Origin: Halostagnicola sp. A56
GTDB taxonomy: Archaea; Halobacteriota; Halobacteria; Halobacteriales; Natrialbaceae
Assembly: GCF_000691505.1 (NCBI RefSeq)
Contig: NZ_JMIP02000015.1
Span: forward strand, 1 to 64,000
Reading direction: 5' to 3'
DNA length: 64,000 nt
Positions 37,927-46,700 of the stretch are shown here, in pieces (positions within the stretch are counted from its first letter, which is position 1; each line of letters begins with the position of its first letter). The position numbers were made by a program, and so were the translations under genes. The notes beneath the pieces were generated by a model. The model saw nothing but the letters and a program-made list of their open reading frames with translations, made no database searches and was not told where the DNA came from.

Positions 37927-37990
37927 ACCAGTTCGTAGGGACCGTGCCTGTAAACATCTGTGGGGTACTGGGCCGAAAAGCCCATTTCGG

Positions 37991-38842
37991 TCACATCACG
38001 CCCAGCAACTCGTCGAGGCGGCCGACGACAAACGCCAGCGCCGCGAGAAACGTCCCGTATTTGAGCACCGACTGACCAGCCGTCGGGTCGGCGAAGCTCC
38101 GCACCCCTGCATACACCATCACCAAATCGGCGGGGATCACGACGACGAGGTACGCGAGCCCGAACAACTCGAGCAGATATGGAAGCGGGCTCGCCAGCAC
38201 GCCGATCACGAGCAGGGAGAGCGCGACCAGCAGCGCGCGGCGCTCGCCGATCGCGATCGGCAGCGTGTTGAGCCCCTCCGCCCGATCACCGTCGACGTCC
38301 TCGACATCTTTGATTATCTCGCGCGTCAGCGTCGCGATCGCGGCGAGCAAACAGAGGACGCTCGCCGCCTCGAGGTCGCCAACCGCCGCCCCGCCGAAGA
38401 GGAACGTGCTCCCGACGAGGTAGGCGACGAGCGCGTTGCCGACGCCGGGCAGTCCCTTGAACACCTCCGTGTACGCGATCAGAGCGAGCAAGTTGACTCC
38501 CGCGATCGCGATGGCGAGCGTCGGGAGGGTGAGCGACAGTCCAACCGCCACGAGAAAGAGCACGACACTGAACGCGAGCGCCCCGTTCGGACTCACAGCG
38601 CCGCGCGGGATCGCACGCTCGGGTTGATTGATCCGATCGATTTCCCTGTCGAAGTAGTCGTTGATCGCGTTTCCGGCACCCACGGCCAATCCCGTCGCCG
38701 CGACGGCGCTTCCCACCGCGACCGGGGCTTCCGTCAGACCGCCCGCGACGAACGCGCCGATGCACGTGAGCACGCTCGCGGCGATCACGTTTACCGGGCG
38801 CGTCAACTCGAGTATTCCCCGCGCCGTCTCCGCCGCTGTCAT
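37991..38842 (-). CDS. Geranylgeranylglycerol-phosphate geranylgeranyltransferase (DGGGP synthase, UbiA family)
   Basis: 283 aa with about eight transmembrane helices. It transfers the second geranylgeranyl chain to GGGP in archaeal ether-lipid synthesis at the membrane. UbiA metal-binding motifs are GNAINDYFDREIDRINQP (first Asp-rich, about 57-74) and IIKDVEDVDGDRAEGLNT (second, about 176-193). Length and motifs match the archaeal digeranylgeranylglyceryl-phosphate synthase. It is monocistronic and its stop is 64 nt from the CoA-binding gene. Confidence 0.9.
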   Translation of the reverse strand: MTAAETARGILELTRPVNVIAASVLTCIGAFVAGGLTEAPVAVGSAVAATGLAVGAGNAINDYFDREIDRINQPERAIPRGAVSPNGALAFSVVLFLVAVGLSLTLPTLAIAIAGVNLLALIAYTEVFKGLPGVGNALVAYLVGSTFLFGGAAVGDLEAASVLCLLAAIATLTREIIKDVEDVDGDRAEGLNTLPIAIGERRALLVALSLLVIGVLASPLPYLLELFGLAYLVVVIPADLVMVYAGVRSFADPTAGQSVLKYGTFLAALAFVVGRLDELLGVM

Positions 38843-38910
38843 ATGCCGGAGTGGTTAGCCCCGAGAGATAAACCATCCGATACGGACTCGCTCCACCCCG
38901 TCTATCGCCC

Positions 38911-39090
38911 CTATCGCCACTCCTCGAGATCACAGAGCAAATTTGGAGTGACGGTGATCCACTGTCCCTGCGTTTCGTCGTCGGTCACACGCCCCGGAAT
39001 CGCGGTCCACGTCTCGTCGTCGTCGGTCACCAACTCGAGGATGTCACCCGCCGGCTCGTCTGCATCTGGGATGGAGGTTTCGTTCGTCAT
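38911..39090 (-). CDS. Small acidic haloarchaeal protein (59 aa)
   Basis: 59 aa from the ATG at 39090 (a GTG one codon upstream is also open). It reads MTNETSIPDADEPAGDILEL, then a strand-rich C-terminus (GQWITVTPNLLCDLEEW). It looks like a conserved small haloarchaeal family, but I cannot name it with confidence. Function unknown. It lies just before tRNA-Arg on the opposite strand. Confidence 0.5.
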   Translation of the reverse strand: MTNETSIPDADEPAGDILELVTDDDETWTAIPGRVTDDETQGQWITVTPNLLCDLEEWR

Positions 39091-39239
39091 CACGACTCTA
39101 TCCGGTCTTCGAACGCCGACCTAATGACCCGTGTGAATATTTTCATCGGCTGAGAACGACCGATGGTCTGGCTCGAACGACCGCCCCGGCAGCTTCAAAT
39201 CGAGTGACTTATACGGAGCCGTCGGGAACGAACTGGTAC

Positions 39240-39314
39240 GGGCGCTTAGCTCAGTCTGGACAGAGTGCTTGGCTTCGGACCAAACCGTCGCGGGTTCAAA
39301 TCCTGCAGCGCCCA
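39240..39314 (+). tRNA. tRNA-Arg (anticodon TCG)
   Basis: A 75-nt cloverleaf can be drawn. The acceptor GGGCGCT pairs with AGCGCCC, followed by discriminator A. The D-arm is GCTC...GAGT (one G-U pair), the anticodon loop is CTTCGGA (anticodon TCG, decoding CGA) closed by TTGG/CCAA, and the T-arm is GCGGGTTCAAATCCTGC. CCA is not encoded and no intron is present. One anticodon-stem position (C:A) is mismatched. Its 3' 13 nt are repeated at 41767, marking it as an integration target. Confidence 0.9.
39302..39314. repeat. Putative attL: 3' end of tRNA-Arg
   Basis: CCTGCAGCGCCCA, the end of the T-stem, the acceptor strand and the discriminator base. It is identical to 41767-41779. Archaeal integrases commonly use the 3' part of tRNA genes. 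Confidence 0.65.
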
Positions 39315-39435
39315 TACATTTATGGCGACGTAATCGCCATACTGCGTGGCGGTCATCGGTCGAATGGGGCTTATTTTGCTTTCATTCGATGGTCGAGCGA
39401 ATGAGTGACTGTCACCCACGGTCGCTCTCTAACTT

Positions 39436-40614
39436 TCAGATTGGGTCATCTGGAAGCGACGTGCCGAAGGCTCGCTGCCTACGTGAACGTTGGAAGAGAA
39501 GGTTCGGGATGAAGCCAACAGCCATGTTGCGTACCCTTGCTCCGATTCCGGATTGGATCGATCCGAGTTTCGCAAGACGACGTGACTCAGAGGAGATCCG
39601 GTCGGCCCTCGGTTTCCGTTCTCGTTCGTACATCGCAAATGCTTCCGTCCAGTCGTCGGTCGCAGAGAGCGAATAAGCCAAATAGAGGGCGTCCTCGATC
39701 GCCTGTGCTGCCCCTTGGCCGGCAAAAGGCATCATTGCGTGCGCAGCGTCTCCAGCGAGACAGACTTCCCCGCGAGACCAACTGTCGAGTCTTGGTACTT
39801 CCTCTAGTGGAGTAACAAAGACATCATCCCTACCGAGAGAGTTGAGCACGGTGGGAATTGGCTCAGGGAACTCAGCGAACTGCTCGCGGAGTTCGGATAC
39901 CGTTTCGGCGTGCGTAGCCGGGTCTTTCCCGGATGGCATCGGTGCAGTCCCAAACCAGTAGAATCTGTTCTCGCCAAGTGGAGCACCGCCAGTGTAGGTC
40001 CCCGTTCCCCATACTTCAACGCCTCGCGCTCGGTGTTTTTCCGTGACTTCTACCGTTGTCGCAACTGCTCGGTACGCGATGAGGTCTGGTTCCCGCGGTT
40101 CGACACCGGGAGCGACGAAATTACGTACAGTCGAGTTGATCCCGTCCGCTCCGATGAGAACATCCGGCCGAATGCGGGTTCCGTCGGTGAACCTTGCGGT
40201 CGGTTTGTCGGTGGCGGTAACCGTCCGGCACTTCATTCCCAGGTTGACATCGGTATCCAATTCATCGACGAGGAGGTCTTGGAGGTCCGCGCGATGAATC
40301 GCTACGAATCCGTGGCCAAACTCATCCCGTTCCAGGTGGTCTAGATCGAATCGTTTTAACACTCGTCCATCAGGCGACCGAATGATGCTATCATCGAGGG
40401 GAGTCCCAGTGTCTCGAACGCGATCCGCGATTCCGAGTCGGTCAAGCACGAGTAATGCATTCGTTTGTAAGAGGAGACCGGCACCGACTGGACGATACTC
40501 GGATGCTGCCTCGTAAATAGTCGGCGCTATACCTCGCCGTTCGAGTGCAAGGGCCGTGACGAGTCCGCAGATACCGCCTCCGATGATAGCGACCTCAGAC
40601 GATTCCCGCGTCAT
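39436..40614 (-). CDS. FAD-dependent monooxygenase (PHBH/salicylate-hydroxylase-like)
   Basis: 392 aa from the ATG at 40614; upstream in-frame GTG codons would add up to four residues. The FAD Rossmann motif is AIIGGGICGLVTALALERRG near the N-terminus. The DG fingerprint is LIGADGINSTVRNF, and the GD motif is LAGDAAHAMMPFAGQGAAQA. This is a class A flavoprotein hydroxylase of an aromatic or isoprenoid substrate. It is divergent from the Bat-type regulator at 40826, a classic regulator-target arrangement. It lies between the two tRNA-Arg-derived repeats, so it is probably cargo. Its GC is lower than that of core genes. Confidence 0.82.
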   Translation of the reverse strand: MTRESSEVAIIGGGICGLVTALALERRGIAPTIYEAASEYRPVGAGLLLQTNALLVLDRLGIADRVRDTGTPLDDSIIRSPDGRVLKRFDLDHLERDEFGHGFVAIHRADLQDLLVDELDTDVNLGMKCRTVTATDKPTARFTDGTRIRPDVLIGADGINSTVRNFVAPGVEPREPDLIAYRAVATTVEVTEKHRARGVEVWGTGTYTGGAPLGENRFYWFGTAPMPSGKDPATHAETVSELREQFAEFPEPIPTVLNSLGRDDVFVTPLEEVPRLDSWSRGEVCLAGDAAHAMMPFAGQGAAQAIEDALYLAYSLSATDDWTEAFAMYERERKPRADRISSESRRLAKLGSIQSGIGARVRNMAVGFIPNLLFQRSRRQRAFGTSLPDDPI

Positions 40615-40794
40615 CACTGACACCACAGATCGGTTTCCGTCTGAGGGGGGGTATGGCTGCTACGCCCTTCAATGGAATCCTGATATGGCGTTCTATCCTT
40701 GCTGGTTGGCTCAGTACGCGTATCAGGGAAGATCCGGTTCACACTCTCTTATCGAGGCGGAATACCAAGCGTCAACTGCGGTGTATCCACGTTG

Positions 40795-40801
40795 CTTTAA
40801 A
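40795..40801 (+). promoter_or_regulatory. TATA box of the Bat-type regulator gene
   Basis: CTTTAAA, 25-31 nt before the ATG at 40826. The spacing predicts a leaderless transcript and supports the choice of that start over longer upstream readings that overlap the monooxygenase gene. Confidence 0.55.
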
Positions 40802-40825
40802 TGGATCTCACTGATACTGCCTCGT

Positions 40826-41497
40826 ATGCGATATCTTACAGGCCTCATTCACCCCTCCGAAAGCAGTTCGTTTCATCCGCTCGGGAAGCAACTTACAGAG
40901 GAATCCCGTATCACGCGTGAAGCGATTCACCACATCGAATTGCTCACCGACGGGCTGGTGCTGATGTTTGCCGAGGGAAGCGGTGATCGGGAAAGGTACG
41001 AAGAGATCATGCAGAACTCTCCATTCGTCGTTGACCACCTCGTTGCTGGCGAGGACCCATGGACGGCGGTAAGTCAATTCGAACCGACGGACGTGTCAAA
41101 AAGAGCATTAGAACTACAGCAGGAGTCCAACGTCGTAATCAAGATGCCAATCCGTTTCACCCCGGACGGATCGCTTCGAATAACGTATCTGGGAACCGAC
41201 GAGGATTTTCAACGGCTGTTCCGGGACACCCTCGGAGAGGATGCCATTGCGTTCGAAATCATCGAGAAAGGAGATTACGAACCGGATGAATCCTCTCTTA
41301 CCAGGCAACTGACGACTCGCCAGCAGGAAGTACTAGAGGCCGCGGTCGATATCGGGTACTATAGCACCCCCCGTCAGGCGACTCATGCGGACGTTGCCGC
41401 GGCAGTCGGTATTGCACCAACGACCGCAGGAGAACACCTCCGGAAAATCGAAGAGCGCGCATTTAGCACGATTGTTCACACTTCGCACCATCAGTAA
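40826..41497 (+). CDS. Bacterio-opsin-activator-type HTH regulator
   Basis: 223 aa. The N-terminal domain (MRYLTGLIHPSESSSFHPLG...) of the bacterioopsin-activator type leads to a C-terminal HTH_10 domain of about 50 residues (LTTRQQEVLEAAVDIGYYS, DVAAAVGIAPTTAGEHLRKI). Such regulators often control an adjacent redox or catabolic gene. Here the divergent flavin monooxygenase is the obvious candidate, with the N-terminal domain sensing a small ligand or redox state (inference). Confidence 0.8.
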   Translation: MRYLTGLIHPSESSSFHPLGKQLTEESRITREAIHHIELLTDGLVLMFAEGSGDRERYEEIMQNSPFVVDHLVAGEDPWTAVSQFEPTDVSKRALELQQESNVVIKMPIRFTPDGSLRITYLGTDEDFQRLFRDTLGEDAIAFEIIEKGDYEPDESSLTRQLTTRQQEVLEAAVDIGYYSTPRQATHADVAAAVGIAPTTAGEHLRKIEERAFSTIVHTSHHQ

Positions 41498-41881
41498 TTC
41501 CGTACCTAGTCATCAATACTCACCTACTGAACGACTGGTTCACTAATAGAGGCGTGACGCGAATAATGACCGCTTGCTGGAGACACCTGTAGAGAGTGAT
41601 CACCACTCCAACGCGACTCGACCTCTGATTCTTGCTGTACTCGCGCCATATGTCTAGCCCGAGTTCACGATCCGAGCACCAATTCCTCAAATAGAGCCCA
41701 CTTCAACCCTCCCACATTTGGCACCTCACGCTTCAGAGGACGATTCGTTCGACGGTTGAACCGGAGCCTGCAGCGCCCACTCGTACTTTACTTCGTTGGA
41801 ATCCAACAGACGGCGGAGCAGTGATTATACCAGATCGGAATTCGGCGCGCAGAGTTCATCAAGTCGCTCGTCTTCGACCCG
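41498..41881. other. Junction region with tRNA-derived repeat
   Basis: 384 bases with no intact gene. The 13-bp copy of the tRNA-Arg 3' end is at 41767-41779. The frame of the following viral gene is open from about 41825 (LYQIGIRRAEFIKSLVFDP before the ATG), so that gene may have lost its true 5' part when this junction formed. Confidence 0.55.
41767..41779. repeat. Putative attR: second copy of the tRNA-Arg 3' end
   Basis: CCTGCAGCGCCCA, exact and in the same orientation as 39302-39314, 2.46 kb downstream. It is not part of a tRNA here. The bases on both sides differ from the tRNA context. It lies 103 nt before the viral tail module. Confidence 0.6.
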
Positions 41882-42298
41882 ATGCATAATTTTGAGGATA
41901 CACTAATCCTCGACAACGGTCTGATCCGATTCTATTGCGACGTGTCCGACGGTTCGATCGAGGCCGAGAAGTGGGACAGCGCCCAGGAGTGGACGACGGT
42001 CGGCCTTTCGAAGCCCGCAGATGTCGACCTCTACGACGTTGATATCGCGGAGATCGGCATGGTCCGGGACCGTGTGCAACTAACCTTCGATGTCGACGGT
42101 GACCTGTTTGCACTGGACGCGATCCTGCAGACGGGTGCGGAGTCGATCCTCTGGGATAACCCCGACCCCGACCGACAGGGACCGATCCCGGCTGGTCTCG
42201 AGGACTGGCTTGCCCCGATCGCAAGCGAGCGATACGTGGATCCGAACAGTTCGAAGGGATTGGTTCGCAGACAAGACGTGCGCGTTACGTCGCAGTAG
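41882..42298 (+). CDS. Putative viral tail-module protein (138 aa), possibly 5'-truncated
   Basis: 138 aa (MHNFEDTLILDNGLIRFYCD...), beta-rich and acidic, without cysteine clusters or catalytic motif. Its direct linkage to the glycine-rich fibre and FNIII tail gene on the same strand (24 nt and 4 nt gaps) suggests a baseplate or tail-tip component. The reading frame is open about 55 nt upstream of the ATG with protein-like sequence, so the native start may lie in lost DNA. Family unknown. Confidence 0.5.
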   Translation: MHNFEDTLILDNGLIRFYCDVSDGSIEAEKWDSAQEWTTVGLSKPADVDLYDVDIAEIGMVRDRVQLTFDVDGDLFALDAILQTGAESILWDNPDPDRQGPIPAGLEDWLAPIASERYVDPNSSKGLVRRQDVRVTSQ

Positions 42299-42321
42299 CG
42301 GCTTTTACGGAGACTACAACA

Positions 42322-43791
42322 ATGACATTCGACCCATCGGTAGCCAACGGACAGACGGTAATGGACGTACTGCAACTGCAAGCAACGCTCGCGGGCTACT
42401 CGCTCGTCGATTCGGACGGCGTCACTGTCGAGCCAGCCAGTGGCCTCGCCGTCGACGTGACGTTCAACACGGACGCCCGTCTCGGCGGCCCTGCGGAGGT
42501 GGTCGCCGACGTGACGGGGCACTCGCTCCCGAGCGCGGATCCGGACGATCCGCGAAAGGTCCTGCTGTATCTCGACGCCACTGGCGACGTGCAGTCGATT
42601 GCAGGCGATGCGGCGGCCGCATCCCCAGCGGGCGAGGAACGAACGCGGGCCGGCGTGCCAGATGTTCCGATCCCGGGTGAGCCGTTCTGCCCGATCGCAG
42701 AGATTTGGCTCTCGGCGGGCGCGTCGAGCATCACACAGAACGATATCTCGAGTCGCCGGATACCGTTCGCGCAGGGCGAAGGGAGTGGAGTGAACGCAGA
42801 TCTATTGCGTGGGAGTGCTGATTATACGACGACGAGTGAGGCAGCGGCTGCTGCGCCTGTGCAGAGTGTTAATGGAAAGACCGGTGGTGTCGACCTTCCT
42901 ACAAGAGCTAATATTCAAATATTCGACACAGTTGGCAGCCACACATGGACTAAACCCGATAATATCGATTTCGTCCGTGTTGATGTTATCGGGGGTGGTG
43001 CTGGTGGTGGCGGTGGTCATGTGGATACGGCTTCTTTTGCAGACGGTGGAAGTGCTGGTGGCGGCGGCGGGCGTCGAATAATGACCTTCCCGGCGGATGA
43101 AATTGACGACCAAGTAACTGTTACTGTTGGGGCTGGGGGCGCTGGGGGTGCAGGTGCCCCTGATGAAGATACAGGACCGGGTAATGGAGAAGATGGGGAG
43201 ATGTCTACATTTGGACAATACATCGATGAAAAATATGACCTCGGTGGGTTTACAGATGGAGACCCGGAATATTGCTCAGGTGGTGGGAATGGTGTAAGTC
43301 AAAGATACATCGGGGGAGGCAAATTTGAATCTCCAGTAGAATCTACAAGAGAACACGGTGTATATGGGGGTGGTTCTGGAGCTAGAGAATCGGACACCGA
43401 TGGAAATGGAGGAGCATCTCTTTTCGGCGGTGCTGGCGGTGGAGCCGGCGGACGGGGCGAAGGTGGGCAAGATGGAACCGGGACAGATGGTGGTGGTGGT
43501 GGAAAAACAAATGATTGGTCAGGATTTAACGATAATGGGGGTATTGGCGGTGAAGAATATGGTAATGATGGGACTGACGGGGGCAATGGCTCTAACGGAA
43601 ATTTGATTTTTTGTGGAGAGGGTGGTGGCGGTGGCGGCGGCGGCGGTCGATCACGGGCAGGTGGTAACGGTGGAGATGGTGGTGTTCCCGCTGGCGGCGG
43701 CGGTGGCGGCGGTGGTGGCGCTACCAGCGACGGGGGTGGTGGTGATGGTGGCGACGGTGCCCGAGGTGAAGTAAGAATCTGGACGTGGTAG
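42322..43791 (+). CDS. Glycine-rich tail-fibre / receptor-binding protein of a haloarchaeal virus
   Basis: 489 aa. Residues 1-170 are an ordinary acidic attachment domain. SVNGKTGGVDLPTRANIQIF (about 181-200) is the tail-fibre linker motif common in phages, followed by GSHTWTKPDNIDFVRVDVIG. From about 225 to the end there are long glycine runs (GGGGGGGGG, GGAGGAGAP) and a terminal ARGEVRIWTW, the pattern of the phage glycine-rich receptor-binding domain. It most likely recognises the host surface. The glycine-rich half is lower in GC (GGT/GGA codons, AAT, ATT) than the first half, suggesting a swapped domain. Confidence 0.75.
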   Translation: MTFDPSVANGQTVMDVLQLQATLAGYSLVDSDGVTVEPASGLAVDVTFNTDARLGGPAEVVADVTGHSLPSADPDDPRKVLLYLDATGDVQSIAGDAAAASPAGEERTRAGVPDVPIPGEPFCPIAEIWLSAGASSITQNDISSRRIPFAQGEGSGVNADLLRGSADYTTTSEAAAAAPVQSVNGKTGGVDLPTRANIQIFDTVGSHTWTKPDNIDFVRVDVIGGGAGGGGGHVDTASFADGGSAGGGGGRRIMTFPADEIDDQVTVTVGAGGAGGAGAPDEDTGPGNGEDGEMSTFGQYIDEKYDLGGFTDGDPEYCSGGGNGVSQRYIGGGKFESPVESTREHGVYGGGSGARESDTDGNGGASLFGGAGGGAGGRGEGGQDGTGTDGGGGGKTNDWSGFNDNGGIGGEEYGNDGTDGGNGSNGNLIFCGEGGGGGGGGGRSRAGGNGGDGGVPAGGGGGGGGGATSDGGGGDGGDGARGEVRIWTW

Positions 43792-43794
43792 ATC

Positions 43795-46700
43795 ATGCCG
43801 GATGAATATTCTTGGAACGGGGGCAATGCATGGAATAGTGGCACTTCATGGGGAATCTCCGAACCCATCGCCCCGGAAAACCTATCCGTCAGCACCAAAA
43901 GCACGACTGAACTCACGCTCGAGTGGGATACCATCGGTGCTGTCGATCAAACAGTCATCTATCGGGCTAAAAACTCAAGCACCGACCTCGCAGACTATCA
44001 GCAGATCGAAACTGTTGACGCTCCTACAGAGGCCTATACCGACAGTGGACTCACAAACGGACAAATCTACCATTATCGAGTTACCACAGTAAATGCAGTC
44101 GGTGAAAGCTCATCTTCGAACGGTGCTAATGCAACGACGGCACTCCCAGAGCCCGAAATAAGCGGCTTCGACACCAGTATCGAGCGTGAGATCTCTGTCG
44201 AGATCGCGCTGCAGGACAACAACGACGAGGGCGACATCACGATCTATCGTGACGACAGTGCGCTCGCGACGGTTGACCGAAGCACGGCGACGTACGTCGA
44301 CGACGAGGACATCCGTGACGGCCGGTCGTACGAGTACCACCTCAAGCGGTACACGACCGACGCCACGGCGACCGGGCCGGCTGACATAACGGTCGCGTAT
44401 CTCCCCGACGCCGAGGCGCTCTCACTGGACGGGACGCCGCCGTCAGAGCTCAACGCCGACTGGGACGCCGTTCTCAACAACGGGCAGTACCGGCTCGAGT
44501 TCCGCGACGACGACCCCGATGGCGACCACCCGCCGTACCAGGCCGAGGCGACGGTCGCCCACGACGGGACACTCACGCACACGATCGAGGACGTCCTCGA
44601 CGGCGAACAGTTCAGCGTCCGGATTCGAACGGAGACTGACTACGCAACCGGCGGCTGGCTCTCGGCCGAGGAGATCACGAAGCTCTACTCGCCCGATGTG
44701 CCCACGTTCACGGCCGTCGGCGAGACCGATCTCGGTCTCGATTGGACCAACAATTCGGTGTTCGATGGCTCGAATCAGGTCTACCGTCGGCGGATCTACG
44801 CAGACGATGTCGGCCAGTGGCGGCTCGTTGGGTCCGTTGCTGACGACGGGACGACTTTTACGGACACGAGCACCCGACCGGATACGACGTACGAGTATCG
44901 AATCACGGCCCTCACGCAGTGGATCTCCTCCGATAGTGCTGTCTCGACGCCGACCACGACTGACGGGATCGGCCTCGAGCATCGGTCGGTCCCTCCTCGC
45001 GGCTGGCACGCCGAAATCGAGCGCCCCAACGGGACGATCGTCACGCCGGCGATCCTCAGCGATGGTACGCAATTCCAACCGACACTCAACGGCCAACCGA
45101 CTGCAACCATCGACATCTCGCGAGATGAAGCCTATCTCCTCGAGAGGTTCGAGGGGGCCGACATGCGCGTCTACCGGAACGGTAAACGCAAAGCGATCGA
45201 TGAGTTGGAGGATATCGCGATCGAGACGGACAGGGACGAGTTGATCGGCTACGGCGGGACGGAACTCGAGCAGGATGTCTCGGTCGGCGTCGACGACCAG
45301 CACGTCTCAGCGTTTGTCCGCGACCTACTCGAAGAGCACGCCCCCGAATACGTCCTGAACATCGACGAGTTCGACTCGACGGTCGACGAGGACGTGATCG
45401 TCGGCGATGCAGCGGATGAACTCGAGTTCGAGCAGTTTTTCGAGGCGATTGCATCCGACGAGACACTGCCAGTAGAGTACGCTGATGGCGAACTGAAGCC
45501 GCTCCATACTGCCGTGATGTACAATCTGGGCGGCGACTTGACGGACGACCGCTATATCGGTGGCGAGGCGGCCGAACCGTTCTTCTCCGAGTCGATATCG
45601 TTTGATCATATAATCCCGGAGGAACACGTCGGCCTCGCCGTCCGCGAGGGGATCATGGGCGGCGATGTCGGCGATGTCACGTACAGTTTTGACGGTACTG
45701 AGACTGTCACTGCGTATGACCCCAGTGACCGGGATGATCCAGGGTGGTTCGATGTGTCGGTATTCTATGACGGCGGTGACCTCACCGACAGCGCGACCTT
45801 CTTCGGCGCTCAAGACGACTCCGGTGCGCATGACGACGATCTCGTCATCGATGCAATCTGTGTCTACGATGCGCGCTATCACGACTCCGACGAGTGGGAC
45901 GAGACCCTCCACGAACCGGGTGGCTACCCGGAGAAGCCGACAGCGTACCCAAATACACCGCTCGAGTTAACCGTCGAGACGATCCCGCAATTCCAGCGGG
46001 CTGTCGCGGCCACACTATCGGTCCAGGGAAGCTTCGATGGCGGCATCCGGGGGATGAGCCTCTCGGCCGATAACGGCCAGACCTGGTATGACGCCGACGA
46101 CACCGATGAGTTCACGACCGAGTTCGACGAACCAGGGCCGTACCTCAGAGCGCGGATCGAGCTCGAGGGTTGGGAACCGGACGGCCCACGCGATGACTTT
46201 CCCCGGACTGGCTATGCGCCTGAGACGATCTCGTCAATAGAGTTCGCGGCCGACCTCGACGATACGCCGCTCGTGCTCAACTATGAGGAAGAAGGCGAGC
46301 TAGGAGAGATCCTCGCCGCGCGAGCGGAGCAGGCCGAAGCCGTCTACGAAGTCTGGCAGGATGGCGAGGACACGGTGTTCGAGTGGACCTGGCCCGGACA
46401 GCGTCCGGCGACTCGTTCGGACGCGATTTCTGATTACTCTGTGACCAAGCACACGCGCCGAACGCTGCGATGCAAGGTCAAAGGAAATAACGCGACTGTC
46501 CGCGCGGAAGAGATCGCTGTCGACGAACTCGATGCCGTCTACCCGCTCGAGGAAGACGACGTCGTCCGCGGTCAGGAAACAGTTCGCGACAGCGACGGCG
46601 AACGGCTCCGGGTTGGCCTGGACTACGAACTCCACGGTGCTGCCGGCGAAGTCGAGATCCTCTCGCAGGGAAGTGTCGGGGCCGGCGAGACGATCGAGGT

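Noticed and set aside
37004..39124. A 706-aa open frame on the plus strand running antisense through the CoA-binding and prenyltransferase genes
   Set aside because: Arg/Ser-rich, low-complexity, no domain, and it overlaps several well-supported genes; typical antisense shadow in GC-rich DNA.
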